From contig LNGK01000003.1 of assembly GCA_001510575.1 (NCBI GenBank), positions 2,643,369-2,707,368 of the forward strand: a DNA stretch of 64,000 bases, written 5' to 3'. Shown piece by piece: positions 33,701 to 44,379 of the stretch. Positions within the stretch are counted from its first letter, which is position 1; each line of letters starts with the position of its first letter. The translations under genes were made by a program, and so were the position numbers. The notes under the pieces are model-generated. The model did not search any database and was not told the origin of the DNA. It saw only the letters and a list, made by a program, of their open reading frames with translations. This DNA comes from Knoxdaviesia capensis. Taxonomy: Eukaryota; Ascomycota; Sordariomycetes; Microascales; Gondwanamycetaceae.

Positions 33701-36700
33701 CTCCCCCCTTCTCCCCCCATTTCTTTCTCGCTCGTGTTTCTGGGCAATCTTCCTTTCTCTTGTCGTTTTTTCCATGGTGTCTGGCCCCGCCCTGTTCTCT
33801 TGGGGGACCATCTCCTGCCACTATCTCCGCGTGTCGTCAACCTCCTGTCACTCGCGCTCTGTTCCAATGCCACCGCCCGAAGAATAAGAGAAGAAGAAGA
33901 GAAGAAGAAGAGAAGAAGAAAAGAAAAGTGCTCCTTTCTCGCCTTCTGCCGTTGTTTTTCTCCGACTCGGAACTTTACCGTTGCTTGAATTTCTTTCTCT
34001 TGGAGTTGGTTCTCCGCATGGATCTTCTCTTGCCTTGCAACGGAAAAGAAAGAAATGCAATAGGATCCTTCGGAAACATACATGACGATTCCAAGGACCC
34101 AACTCCAGGGTGTGACCTTTTTTTCGTTTACCACCTGTTTTCCCGCACCCGTTTACGCCATATATCCCGGCCATTGGTTTGTCTACAGCTCCTCGAAACC
34201 CAAAAGAGTACAACAACTTTTCAGTGGATTCGACGGTTCTAAGCTGACCAGGGTTGCCTTGTTGGCCGTTGGCTTGTTGACTCTTGTTCCGTTTCTTGTC
34301 AACTGTCTCTCTCTCTCTCTCTCTCTCTTTCTGGACTCTCTTCCTGACCCTGGCTTGTCTCTCACTCCCTGGCTGCGTGCTGTTCCTCTCGCTCGTGTGC
34401 TTTGCTCGCTCTTGATCTCGCCCTTCCCACTGTCTCCCATTCTTTTTCTATCTTCTTCGTCTGTGCCACTTGGAAGTTCCTCATATATACGAGGGACATG
34501 ACTGCCCACAACAAAAAGTTGACCGAGGTGTTTTAGTGTCCTTGAGACTGGCATTTTTCCTTTATCCATTCTCCTTCCTCCACTTCTGAACACCCCCACA
34601 CACTCCGCTCTTCCACCTCACCTTTTGAATTCTATTTTCTTTTTCTGCTCTTGAGTGTGGCCTCAACCCTTTTTATTTCCCTCTCTCCGTAGTCTCGAAT
34701 CTCTGACTACAAATATTTGTCTTTAGTAAGACACTTGGCTAGTTCGTTCGTGGTGGAGTCCCTAAATATATATTTTTGGGCATCCATTCGTTCGGTTTTG
34801 GGGACTTCTTCCAACTCCGCCATATCGGGACGGACTACTTTACGTCCCGCTAAAATCGCTTAGCTCGTCTCTCGGCTTCTATTTCACCATTGGTTTTTTT
34901 CTTTTCAATCTTTGATCTTCGGGTTTTCTTTTCTTTCCTTATCATCTTTGCATTGCCGTTATAGACATTTGATAGACTTTTAGACTTGTTTTGCTCTTCG
35001 TATGTTTTGTTGTTTCCCTCTTCACTTCCGTCTTTCCTCCCCCGCCTTGGCCTTCTAGAACTCTCTGAATCAACAAGTTATCTGAATCCTTCCCTGCCGT
35101 CACTCGCCCTGGTTTTACATTCCGCTGCTTGTCCCTCGGGCTCCTGAACCAGTTGCACGCCTTAGCCACTGTTCGGTCCCTTGGACTTTGTCTGCTGGTA
35201 CTCGATCGGTTTCCGCCGGCATCCGTGCGTCCCCGGCTTCCGAATTTCCGTGGCTTCGGCTGATCCGGTCCCGATCCGAGATCCTGAGGCACGCCACCTG
35301 TTCTATTTCCCGCGCTACAAACTCCCCTGGTGCTTTTCGACAGCTCGCTTGTTGCGCTGGCACCCCAAAACTCCAGGGCTTACACCTCTCCACTCTTGCT
35401 TCTCTGATCGCCCCTTGCCCGTCTATGATATTACCATCGGTGCCGTCTATACCATGGGCTGGAAAGGCGTGAGGAGCCACATAGCGTCGTCCTCCAGGCA
35501 ATTGTTCTCGTCGTCCTCGTCCAAGAAATCCAAGGCCGACACGTCTTCGGACGAGTCTCGTTCGCAAAATGGGTCTGCCGAGCGCTTCCGGTAATAGACC
35601 ACCTGCCCTCCAATGCTGCTTTTTTCCTGCGTCCATATTGGCGTTTCCCTCATATCCTGGGCACAGTCTGGTCACCTGCAGCTAAGCTGTACGCGTCAAG
35701 TCTCCGTTTACTCTCAATAGGGCGTATCCTCACTTGGCCAGCAGTAGTCTGCCTTCCCGAGTGACACTGGACTTGGATGTCTCCTCAGTTTCCGGACTCT
35801 TAATCAGCTTGGAAGAGGATCTGGGCTGTCCTAACTACTGAACGTTATGGGCATTGCCCAGAGTCAAACTACACTCCTGCTTTTTCAAAGGCAAGTGCCT
35901 AGACCACAGAGTGCAATTATTTGGGGTCCTATTCAGCCTTTTCTTTATTCCAGTGGCAAGAGAGCACTGAATAACAATATGGTTATTCACACGTTTCTAG
36001 ACGTCTTAAGCGTACTATCACGCACCTATATCTGATCCCATCCCAAAGTTGGAATATCCATATCAACATTCATATATAGACCCGCAGAAAGCACAAACTT
36101 TCTGTTCTTTGAACTTTACCAACCTTCCCCCTAACCTTCTCCCACACCTGCGAATCGCTAACATGTATCCGCTTTCCTCTAGATACTTTGGTTCCCGGGC
36201 CAATACCTCTGATGCCGACCTCGGCAACCTGTTTAACTCGTTACGAGAGCCTGGCGACCAGGACAACACACTCTCGATTGACTCCACCATGAACTATCTC
36301 TCAACCACCCTCGGCCTGAGCCTCGAGAATGCCAGCATGTTTGTTGCGCTAGACCTGCTCCAAGCACCTAGCATTGGGGAAGTTACTCGCCAGGGCTACA
36401 TCGATGGCTGGAAACAGACTGGGTAAGTTCTCTCTAACGGCAGCTGGATTTTCTAATGATTCTACTCTGCCATTGCCACTCTCTATTCCAACTAATCGTT
36501 GTGCTGCAACCTCTACAGAACTGCTTCCACGCACGCAGCCCACATCGCCCATCTGGACGTGCTGGTCAAATCGCTGCACACCGACCGCGCCTACTTCAAG
36601 CAGGTGTACCGCAACGTGTTCAACATGGGCAAGGAGGCCAACCAGAAGGCGCTGAGCCTGGAGAACGCCATTATCTACTGGGGCCTCATGTTCAGCCCGC

Positions 36701-36930
36701 CGGGCTGGGAGTGGCGGTCGGCGCACTTCGACTGGCTGGCGCTGTGGACGGAGTTCCTCGGCGCCGAGTGGACGCGCTCGGTCAACCGCGACATGTGGAA
36801 CCAGACGCTGGAGTTTGCTTTCAAGGCGGCTGACGACGAGACACTGTCGTTCTGGTCGGAGGACGGCGCGTGGCCCGGCGTTATCGACGAGTTTGTTGCG
36901 TGGTTCCACAAGAACCACGGCCAGGCCTAA
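30777..36930 (+). CDS. DCN1: Defective-in-cullin-neddylation protein 1 (Dcn1), 261 aa, with a 4.9-kb intron
   Basis: Scaffold-type E3 that helps Ubc12 attach Nedd8/Rub1 to cullins and so activates cullin-RING ligases. Exons: 30777-30866, 31246-31289, 36183-36422 and 36519-36930. All three donors are GTAAGT; acceptors are CACAG, CTCTAG and CTACAG. Intron sizes are 379, 4,893 and 96 bases. The N-terminal UBA-like domain (residues 4-45, ALVAQFVQLTGSAEKTAQW then YLKNNSFKMNESIDAYF) is encoded across exons 1-3, so the long intron cuts inside one domain and the frame is exact. The PONY domain follows, with DLLQAPSIGEVTRQGYIDGW, QVYRNVFNMGKEANQKALS, WGLMFSPPG and the C-terminal AWPGVIDEFVAWF that binds the cullin. 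Length matches yeast Dcn1 (269 aa). A polyadenylation-type AATAAA lies at 37123-37128. Confidence 0.9.
31290..36182 (+). other. Giant DCN1 intron 2 (4,893 bases)
   Basis: Starts GTAAGT and ends CTCTAG, with CTAAC branch-like sites 25-50 bases before the acceptor. No transposon ends, reverse transcriptase or long tandem repeats were seen. The part from about 33,700 to 35,450 is C/T-rich on the plus strand, including a (CT)n run at 34,309-34,329, like the leaders in front of other genes here. Random-looking frames of 270-275 codons occur on both strands and are not believed. Confidence 0.8.
35454..35590 (+). other. Candidate alternative first exon of DCN1
   Basis: An ATG at 35454 in the strong context ACCATGG follows the C/T-rich stretch. 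It opens 45 codons plus two bases (MGWKGVRSHIASSSRQLF, then a Ser/Lys/Asp-rich tail ending AERF) up to a GTAATA donor at 35591. Its phase (two bases over) matches the first base of DCN1 exon 3 at 36183. This would give an isoform that replaces the UBA-like domain with a Ser-rich tail, using a 592-base intron. It is a hypothesis; the phase match alone has a one-in-three chance. Confidence 0.35.
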
Positions 36931-37597
36931 GTGCCGCCGACGTCTCGGATGACTCTTCCTTTGTGCCTCTCGTCTCCTGTAGCGGTGGATAGCGAGCTCT
37001 TTGTTGTCTGGTTTTTTCTTGAAGGGAGGGCCTTCATAGTGCATAGTAGTGCCCCTCGGGGCCCCGTGATACAGAGCGTGGGTTCTGGTGAGGAACGGAG
37101 AGAAGGTGTTAAACGTGCAACGAATAAATGACTTTTTCTACAGTTTTTCCATGAGGTGATGGATGTTTTCATTATTCTAGCAGCGGAAGTGGAGTACTTC
37201 ATTGCATTGCACTCTGCTGGTCTTCCTGGTGAAACTACAGACTAAACATGTCCAAGACCTTGCCCCCAATAAGCCTCCAGGGACCAGTCTCATCGAAACA
37301 GGCAATCAAGTCACATCAGGTGCATATCTCTAAAAGTGTTCATTCGCTATGTAGCATGAAACATAGTACAAAATGGTGTGTGCAATCCGGGAATCCACCC
37401 TGGTGTCTATAGGGGTATCCGGCATTCGGGGTTGGTGCACGTTTCCGTGCATGGTGTAATCGTACAAAGGGAGGGTCCGTCGCGGCCAATTGAGCCGAAG
37501 TGGTGTTGAAGAGATTGTTGATTGCGAGGGATCGTCGTTCGCCCGAGACCAGAAACGAGCGGAGGCAGCCGCAGCTCACAGCACACGAGCGAGCCTC
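36931..37597. other. Convergent 3' region
   Basis: Between the ends of DCN1 and MRP17. Contains the AATAAA at 37123. No gene supported. Confidence 0.5.
37123..37128 (+). terminator. Polyadenylation-type AATAAA after DCN1
   Basis: AATAAA 193 bases after the DCN1 stop, followed by a T-rich stretch. Confidence 0.4.
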
Positions 37598-38109
37598 TCA
37601 CACATTCCGATCGCCCTTCCAAAACACCTGGCCGAACTTCGCTATGCTCTCCAGCTTGCCATCGCCCAGCTTGACGTGCGCGGCGCGCACCACACGCGGA
37701 TCGACCTTCATGGCGCTGCGCACGCCCTCGTGGCCAGCCGCCGAGGCGTCGTAGCGCATGACGAAGTAGTGGCCGGTGCGGTGCTGGATCTTGTGGCGCA
37801 CAATCGGGCGCGGCAGGGTCGACACGCCCCAGTTCGCCACGGAGCGGACGACGCCGCCGGAGTTGAGGATGGTTTGGCCGACCGTGAAGGCGATGCTGGG
37901 CGGGAGGGTTAGTTTTATCACGCGGGTGGGTTTCGTTCGGGGGGAGACGGTGGGGTGCGGCGTACTCTCTCACTTCGGACACTTTGCCCGCACGGATCTA
38001 TACAAAACAGAAAAGGTGGTCTTGGTTAGCCGTGTACATTGAGATTTTGGCGAGACGGGCGCTGGGGGGCGGGAGGAGCGCTCACTATTCCAACCATTTC
38101 GTACAGCAT
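37598..38109 (-). CDS. MRP17: Mitochondrial small-subunit ribosomal protein bS6m (Mrp17), 117 aa
   Basis: Component of the mitoribosome small subunit. Three exons: 38109-38086, 37997-37966 and 37895-37598. The first two are only 24 and 32 bases. Intron 1 (88 bases) begins GTGAGC and ends TATAG. Intron 2 (70 bases) begins GTACGC, a weaker donor, and ends CCCAG. Splicing gives MLYEMVGIIRAGKVSEVRD joined to IAFTVGQTILNSGGVVR, which is the start and first helix of the S6 family. The rest contains SVANWGVSTLPRPI, HYFVMRYDASAAG, DPRVVRAAHVKLGDGKL and FGQVFW, all characteristic of fungal bS6m. No separate presequence is visible, as in other fungal Mrp17 proteins. It is divergent with the complex I assembly factor gene at 38780. 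Confidence 0.9.
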
Positions 38110-38779
38110 CTTCGCGACATGCACGCCCTCGGGCGGATGAGATTGTCAATCGGGTCGGACGGAGCACACGGTCTCGAGAGAGATGGGGATTGACGTCAGT
38201 ATCCAGGGGTATAGTCGCTCGATGGATCAGGGTGCGATGGAAAGGATTCGTTGTCGTTGTCGCGTTGGATATTGCTCGATCTACACCAGAAGACTGGATC
38301 AAATGAGGTCGACCTTGGGTCCTGGGGAAAAAGATGTCGAAAAAAAATTGAGATGGATTATGTCAGGCACGTGCGGATATGACTAGCGTGTAAATATGGC
38401 GTGCGAACTTGGCGTTTGCGGGCCACAGCCGGGTGCCGATTTGAGCCAATGGGCTTTCGCGTATTTTGAAGCTTTTGCCGGAGCTCTGGATTTTTCTGTG
38501 TGCGACATTCTTTTACGACGAGGGCCTTATACAACGAACGGAAAGGAAATGTTAACTAACTTATACACACTGATATACACACTGATATACACACTGATAT
38601 ACACAGCTTTCTTCGAGAAGCCTAGTTCCACTCGTTTAATCAATAGCTTAAATACCTTCCCTTGCCTCGTTAAACCTCGCTGTCCTTGCTCCAGCCGCTA
38701 TGATGACCCGTGGTTGAAGCTGCTCCCGTTCGCCTAGAGATCACCCTCCGTTGTCTTCAGTCTTCCCTCCCCAGCTCGA
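38110..38779. promoter_or_regulatory. Shared divergent promoter of two mitochondrial genes
   Basis: A 670-base region between MRP17 (minus) and the NDUFAF6-like gene (plus). It holds a CCAAT box in GAGCCAATGGG near 38442-38452 and a 12-base tandem repeat at 38561-38606. That it serves both genes is inferred from position only. Confidence 0.45.
38561..38606. repeat. Tandem 12-mer TGATATACACAC
   Basis: Three adjacent copies (38571-38606, the last with one change) preceded by a partial copy TTATACACAC. Confidence 0.9.
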
Positions 38780-40020
38780 ATGCTGCTCTCACGGGCCACA
38801 GCTACCCACCGGGGGCTGTTGAAGCTCGCGGCGCAACCGGTGCCGGGCCTCGCGCGCAGGATCACCACCGATGCCGATATCCAGCATGCGAAGAGATACT
38901 GCGTAGACCAGATCACGTAGGCGCACACCTCCACATGTATAATATCTAAGCAGAAGCTAGACGCTAACAGCTGCTTGTCCCCCGGTTTAGAAGCTTCGAC
39001 CGCGATGCCTACTTAGTACGAAAATTCGTTCCGTCCAGCGTGCAGGACATGTACGACGCCCTCCGCGCCCTCAACATCGAATTGATACGCCTCCCCGACA
39101 CCATCACAAACCCAGCCATCGGCCAGATACGCATGCAGTTCTGGCGCGAGAGCATCGACGCCACATTCGCCGGCCGACCGCCCCGAGAACCGATATGTCT
39201 ATTACTACGGCGCGCACTCGACAAACTACAAGCCCGCGAGGAAGCCAGCCGCGCAACCGGAGCCGCGGGGTGGCTCAACGGTGGCGGCAGCGCATCACCG
39301 TCCGCGTCGTCGGTGAAGTTCTGGATTCTGCGCATGCTGCGCGCGCGCCAACGCAACATGGACAACCGGCCGTTCGCCTCGCTCGCGGCGCTCGAAGACC
39401 ACGCCGAAAGCACCTACTCCAGCCTGATGTACGCGACGCTAGCCGCCATGCCGCTGGCCTCCGTGCACGCCGACCACCTGGCCAGCCACATCGGCAAGGC
39501 CTGCGGCATCGTCGCGACGCTGCGCGGCATCCCCGTGCTCGCCGGCGCCACGGCCAAGCCCGCGCCACTCGGCAAGAAACGCGAGCCGGTGCTGCTGCTC
39601 CCGCTGGACGTGCTCGCTGAGAAGGGCGTGCGCGAGGAAGACGTGTTCCGGCTAGGCCCGGCGGCTGATGGCCTGCAGGACGCCGTGTTCGCTGTCGCCA
39701 CGCGCGCGAATGACCACCTGATCACCGCGCGCGAGATGCTGCGCAACATCCAAGCGGGCGACGGGCCCGGCCATGACTTTGAGCACGAGCACGACGAGGG
39801 CCACAGCCACGCCAGTCCCATCCACGGCTCCCCGCCCGGAAGTGACGAGGCCGCCGCTGCGGAGGATGTGCGCCGCGCGTTCGGCGTGTTCCTGGAAGCA
39901 GTGCCAGCGAGCGAATACCTCGCCATGCTGGAGAAGGCGGACTTTGATGCATTCGCGGCGAGGCCCAGCTGGAAGTTGCCGTGGCGCATATGGCAGGCTT
40001 TGAAACGGCAGAATTTCTGA
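38780..40020 (+). CDS. NDUFAF6: Mitochondrial complex I assembly factor, NDUFAF6-like (squalene/phytoene synthase fold), 388 aa
   Basis: NDUFAF6 and relatives have the prenyl-synthase fold without a known synthase activity and are needed to build NADH:ubiquinone oxidoreductase. Exon 1 is 38780-38916 and exon 2 is 38991-40020. The 74-base intron begins GTAGGC and ends TTTAG; splicing in phase 2 gives DQITSFDRDAYLVRKF. The first 30 residues (MLLSRATATHRGLLKLAAQP, then an Arg pair) are a presequence. Core segments are DAYLVRKFVPSS, ALRALNIELIRLPDTITNPAIGQIRMQFWRE, HAESTYSSLMY, HIGKACGIVATLRGIPVL and the C-terminal FGVFLEAVPASEYLAMLEKADFD. The Asp-rich motifs of true squalene synthases are not evident. 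An acidic, His-rich insertion lies near residues 305-325 (FEHEHDEGHSH). Assignment to this family is firm; the role is taken from relatives. Confidence 0.87.
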
Positions 40021-40506
40021 AGCTATATATTGGCGGGTGTGATGAGTTCTGTTCTGTACTATAAAATACTGTATTTCTAGATGGGGGTTGCTTGATATTG
40101 GCAAAGATATCTAGCAAAGGCCAATTATAATAAGACTTTTTATACTAGGGTTATACCCTCATATACTTGTAACCTATCAACTTAAAGAAAGCATGCTTGA
40201 TGCGATGTGAAGCAGGCCATAAACACTAGAAGTTAGGATCTATATCCCTTCACCTTCTCCTTTGAAGTACCTTTAATTAGAGCTGCTCCTGTTCCTTGCT
40301 TCTTCTTTAGTTCCCTCCGGTATGCTTCGTCCTGTCAAACAAGTTCAAGATCACGTGAGCACACGTGACTTCGTGACAACGCGCTAAAATCCAATTAAGA
40401 TCCTCGCGTCCTTCATGCCTCCCTCCCTTCTCTATCTGAAATCCCTAATCACGCCTAACTTACCAGATCTTACCAGCACACCTTTAACACTGTCGCCGTC
40501 CATATC
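40021..40506. other. Intergenic region and RAD5 promoter
   Basis: AT-rich between 40,030 and 40,300, with a perfect AGGGT-TAT-ACCCT inverted repeat near 40,147-40,159 and a CACGTGAG/CACACGTGAC pair near 40,354-40,369. No gene supported. Confidence 0.4.
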
Positions 40507-43500
40507 ATGGCATCGTCACAGGATCAAAGTGAGCCGCCGTCCAAGCGGCGGCGGTTGAAAGACGAGCCGGGCACCCCACAGCCGTTCTTCCGTCCCGGCA
40601 TTGTCGACGCAGTGCCGGCTCCTGCCGAAGCCCGGGCCAGCATCCCGACACCGGTGCCGGCGCCGGCGCCACAACGGAGATTCTTTGGCGACACTGCCAG
40701 CACGAACATTCCATTCTCGAATCCTACTATCAAAATCGAGCACTCGCCCGTGTCTCCCCATAAAGGGTCGATCCCGGTCCGTCAGCCGGCTCCGCAACAA
40801 ACGCCATCGCGTCCGGCACCCCCACCTCCCCCGGCCGCCGGCCCGACCACAACATCATCTTCTACAGTCTCTTTCGACGAGAGCCTGTTCAAGAGTTTCG
40901 TTGGTGACGATGTTCCCGCTCAGGTCCTCGACATTATCCGCACGCACTGTGCATCGGATACCGAACGAGCGGTCAACATGTACCTCGACGGCACGTGGAA
41001 GAAATACGCACAAGTGCAAGTCAAGAAAGAGCCGGGCCCCACTCCGAAACCCCGCCCGATTCTCCAAAACCCGGCCGCACCGTTCCCTATGAAGCCAAAA
41101 TCTTCCCCTAGATACATTGGGGTGTTCGGTGTGGAGGGCTGGGCGACCCGCAGCGGGACGAATCTCTTGAAATACGGAGAAGCCGTGCGAATAGAGCGCC
41201 AGAAGATCCAGCCCCGTAAGGGCGCTAAAGGCGGAGCAAAGGGCCCGTCGAACTCATCAGCGAGCACAGCTACGGCCTCCGCCCTCTCGGCCGCCTCACG
41301 CCGCGTCGACGTGCTTGTCCGCTTCACCACCACCTCCGGCCAGGAAATCGGCCGTCTTGCCAAAGACACGGCCAACTGGGTGTCAACGCTGATCGACCAG
41401 CAGGTGTGCCACTTCGAAGGCACCTGTGTGTTTGCGCCCGAACGTCTGCGCACCAACGACACCGTGTTCCTGCAACTGCGCGCCATGCTGCTGCCGTCCG
41501 CCTTTGGCACCGATGGCACCGCAACGGCGGCTGCGGCGTCCTCTGTGGGGATGTCGGCCACGGGCGGGGTTGAGCGGAGCATGTTCGAGCAGGCGGAGAC
41601 GTCAGAAGAGAAGGCGTTACGGCAGCGCCAGGTTGCGCTTGTGCGCCTGTTTGGCGAGGTTGGGCTTACGCCGACCTCGTTGAATGAGACGGCGGCGAAG
41701 AATAACCGCGAGCGCTTGTTGCGTGCCGCCGAGCTCGAGGACGACGAAACAAAGAAGAAGAAGGCAGCTGGCGGTAGTACGCCCTCCCTGTCCTCTGCGT
41801 CTGCGACCCCCACGGCAGCCTCTGCTACCCAAGGCGCGGAGGGTGCCGGCGATGATGACAACAGCGGCCAAGAACTCGAGCAAGACCAGCTCGACGCGCT
41901 CTACCGCAAAGCGCAGTCCTTCGACTTCAACACCCCCGAGGCCGAGCCCCAATCGACCTTCAACATGCAACTGCGCCCGTACCAGAAGCAAGCGCTGCAC
42001 TGGATGATCAGCAAGGAGAAGAACGAGGAAACCCACCGCGAGCCGTCGCTGCACCCGCTGTGGGAGGAGTACACCTGGCCAACAGTCGACGGCGACGGAG
42101 TCGCGCTCCCCGAAGTCCCCGGACAGTCCAAGTTCTACGCCAACCCGTACTCGGGTGAGCTGTCGCTCGAGTTCCCAGCCCAGCAACAAAACTGCCTTGG
42201 TGGCGTGCTTGCCGACGAGATGGGTCTGGGCAAGACCATCCAGATGCTCAGCCTGATCCACACGCACCGGTCGCCGCGGCGGTTGAAGCAGGTCCTCAGC
42301 CTGGACGATTCGGCGCCTCAGCCCCCGCCTCCACCCAAGCCTACCAAGTCCGCCTCATCAAAGGCGCTGAACGGGATGCTGCGCTCATCGTTCTCTCCAC
42401 CCGTGGTACAAGACGCGCCGTGCACTACGCTGGTTGTGGCGCCCATGTCGCTGTTGGCGCAGTGGCAGAGCGAAGCTGAGAAGGCATCCGCCGAGGGCAC
42501 TCTCCGCACATTTGTGTACTACGGCACCGAGAAGAACATCAACCTACAGGCGCTATGCGGTGACGGATCCCCGCTCGCGTCTGTCCCCGACGTGGTGATT
42601 ACAAGCTACGGCGTAGTGCTGTCAGAGTTCAGCCAGGCTGCCGCAGCTGCCGCATCTGCCGCCGGCGGCAAGGCCAGCGGCACCAGCTTGATTGACCGCT
42701 CCTCGGGCCTATTCTCACTCAACTTCTTCCGCATCATCCTCGACGAGGCCCACACGATCAAGAACCGATCGAGCAAGACTTCGAAAGCCTGCTACGCACT
42801 GCAGGCCACTCACCGGTGGGCGCTGACCGGAACCCCGATCGTCAACCGGCTGGAAGACTTGTTCAGTTTGGTGCGGTTCCTGCGTGTTGAGCCGTGGAAC
42901 AACTTCTCGTATTGGCGCACGTTCATTACCATGCCGTTTGAGTCGCGCGACTTTGTGCGGGCGTTGGATGTGGTGCAGACGGTGTTGGAGCCGTTGGTGA
43001 TGCGGCGGACAAAGGACATGAAGACGCCAGACGGCGAGCCGTAAGTTTCCGTTACCCCTTCTTCCTCGCTCTCATGCATATCCAGACAATCCCCACTAAC
43101 GTATATGTTTATCTCTGCCAGCCTCGTTCCACTACCGCCCAAAACCATTGAGATCGTTGAGGTTGAACTGTCGCGTCCCGAGCGCGAAATCTACAACTAC
43201 ATTTTCACGCGCGCGCAGTCCAACTTCCTCGACAACATCAAGGCCGGAACCGTGATGAAAGCTTACACCAGCATCTTTGCGCAGATTCTCCGCCTGCGCC
43301 AGACGTGCTGCCACCCGATTCTGGTGCGCAACAGCGATGTTGTTGCCGACGAGGAAGAAGCCGGCGCCGCCGCAGACGCCGCGGCCGGGCTTGCCGACGA
43401 CATGGACCTCGACTCGCTGATTGAGCGGTTCCGGGCCGATACGGCGCAAAACGGCGAGCAGGTGGGGAAGCAGTCATTCGGGGCGCACGTGCTCGAGCAG

Positions 43501-44379
43501 ATCCGGCGGGACGCCACGCTCGAGTGCCCGATCTGCTGCGACGATCCGATGGAGGAGCGCACGGTCACGGGCTGCTGGCACTCGGCGTGCAAGAAGTGTC
43601 TGCTGGACTACATGAAGCACGAGACCGACCGCGGCCGCGTGCCGCGCTGCGTGCAGTGCCGCGAGCCGATCAACGCGCGCGACCTGTTTGAAGTCATCCG
43701 CTACGACGATGAGGGCGGCGACGACGGCATTGTCGACGACTCCGAGCCGGACGCGGGCGCCGTGTTCCGTGTGCCCGCCCCCGCTCCCACCCCGGCGGCC
43801 TCGCAGCAGCAGCAGCAGCAGCCACGCATCAGCCTGCAACGCATTGGGGTTAGCGACTCCTCCGCGAAGGTAGTTGCGCTGATCCAGCACCTGCGCGCAC
43901 AGCGCCGCGACGACACGCGCGCCAAATCCGTGGTCTTCAGCCAGTTCACCTCGTTCCTCAACCTGATCGAGCCCGCCCTGCAGCGCGCCGGCATGCGGTT
44001 CCTCCGGCTGGACGGCACAATGGCGCAGCGCGCGCGCGCAGCCGTGCTCGTGGAATTCCAAGCCTCGCGCACCTTCACCGTCCTCCTCATGTCACTCCGC
44101 GCCGGCGGCGTCGGGCTCAACCTGACCAGCGCGCAGCGCGTGTACATGATGGACCCGTGGTGGAGCTTTGCGGTCGAGGCGCAGGCGATCGACCGCGTGC
44201 ACCGCATGGGCCAGAGCGCCGAGGTGCGGGTGGTGCGGTTCATTGTCAAGGAGAGCGTCGAGCAGCGCATGCTGCGGGTGCAGGAGCGCAAGAAGTTCAT
44301 TGCGTCGTCGCTGGGCATGATGAGTGACGAAGAGAAGAAGCTGCAGCGGATTGAGGATATCAAGGAGTTGTTGAGCTGA
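40507..44379 (+). CDS. RAD5: DNA repair ATPase and ubiquitin ligase Rad5 (Rad8), 1263 aa
   Basis: Polyubiquitinates PCNA with Ubc13-Mms2 and remodels stalled replication forks in error-free damage bypass. Exon 1 is 40507-43040 and exon 2 is 43122-44379. The 81-base intron begins GTAAGT, contains CACTAAC and ends CCAG; phase 2 splicing gives DGEPLVPLPPKT. In order: a basic N terminus (KRRRLK), a UBA-like segment at about 119-160 (DIIRTHCASDTERAVNMYL), the HIRAN domain from residue 202 (IGVFGVEGWATR), and the SNF2 ATPase with Walker A GLGKT at 573 and DEAH at 746, then LTGTPIVNRLEDLFSL. A RING finger (from Cys980, CPIC, then CWHSACKKC and CVQC) is inserted between the ATPase lobes. The helicase C lobe follows, with VVFSQFTSFLN, GGVGLNLTSAQ and DRVHRMGQ. 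This order is diagnostic of Rad5/Rad8/HLTF. Confidence 0.95.

Noticed and set aside
33430..34242. 270-codon plus-strand frame inside the DCN1 intron
   Set aside because: Low-complexity stretches from C/T and GAA tracts; no protein-like segments.
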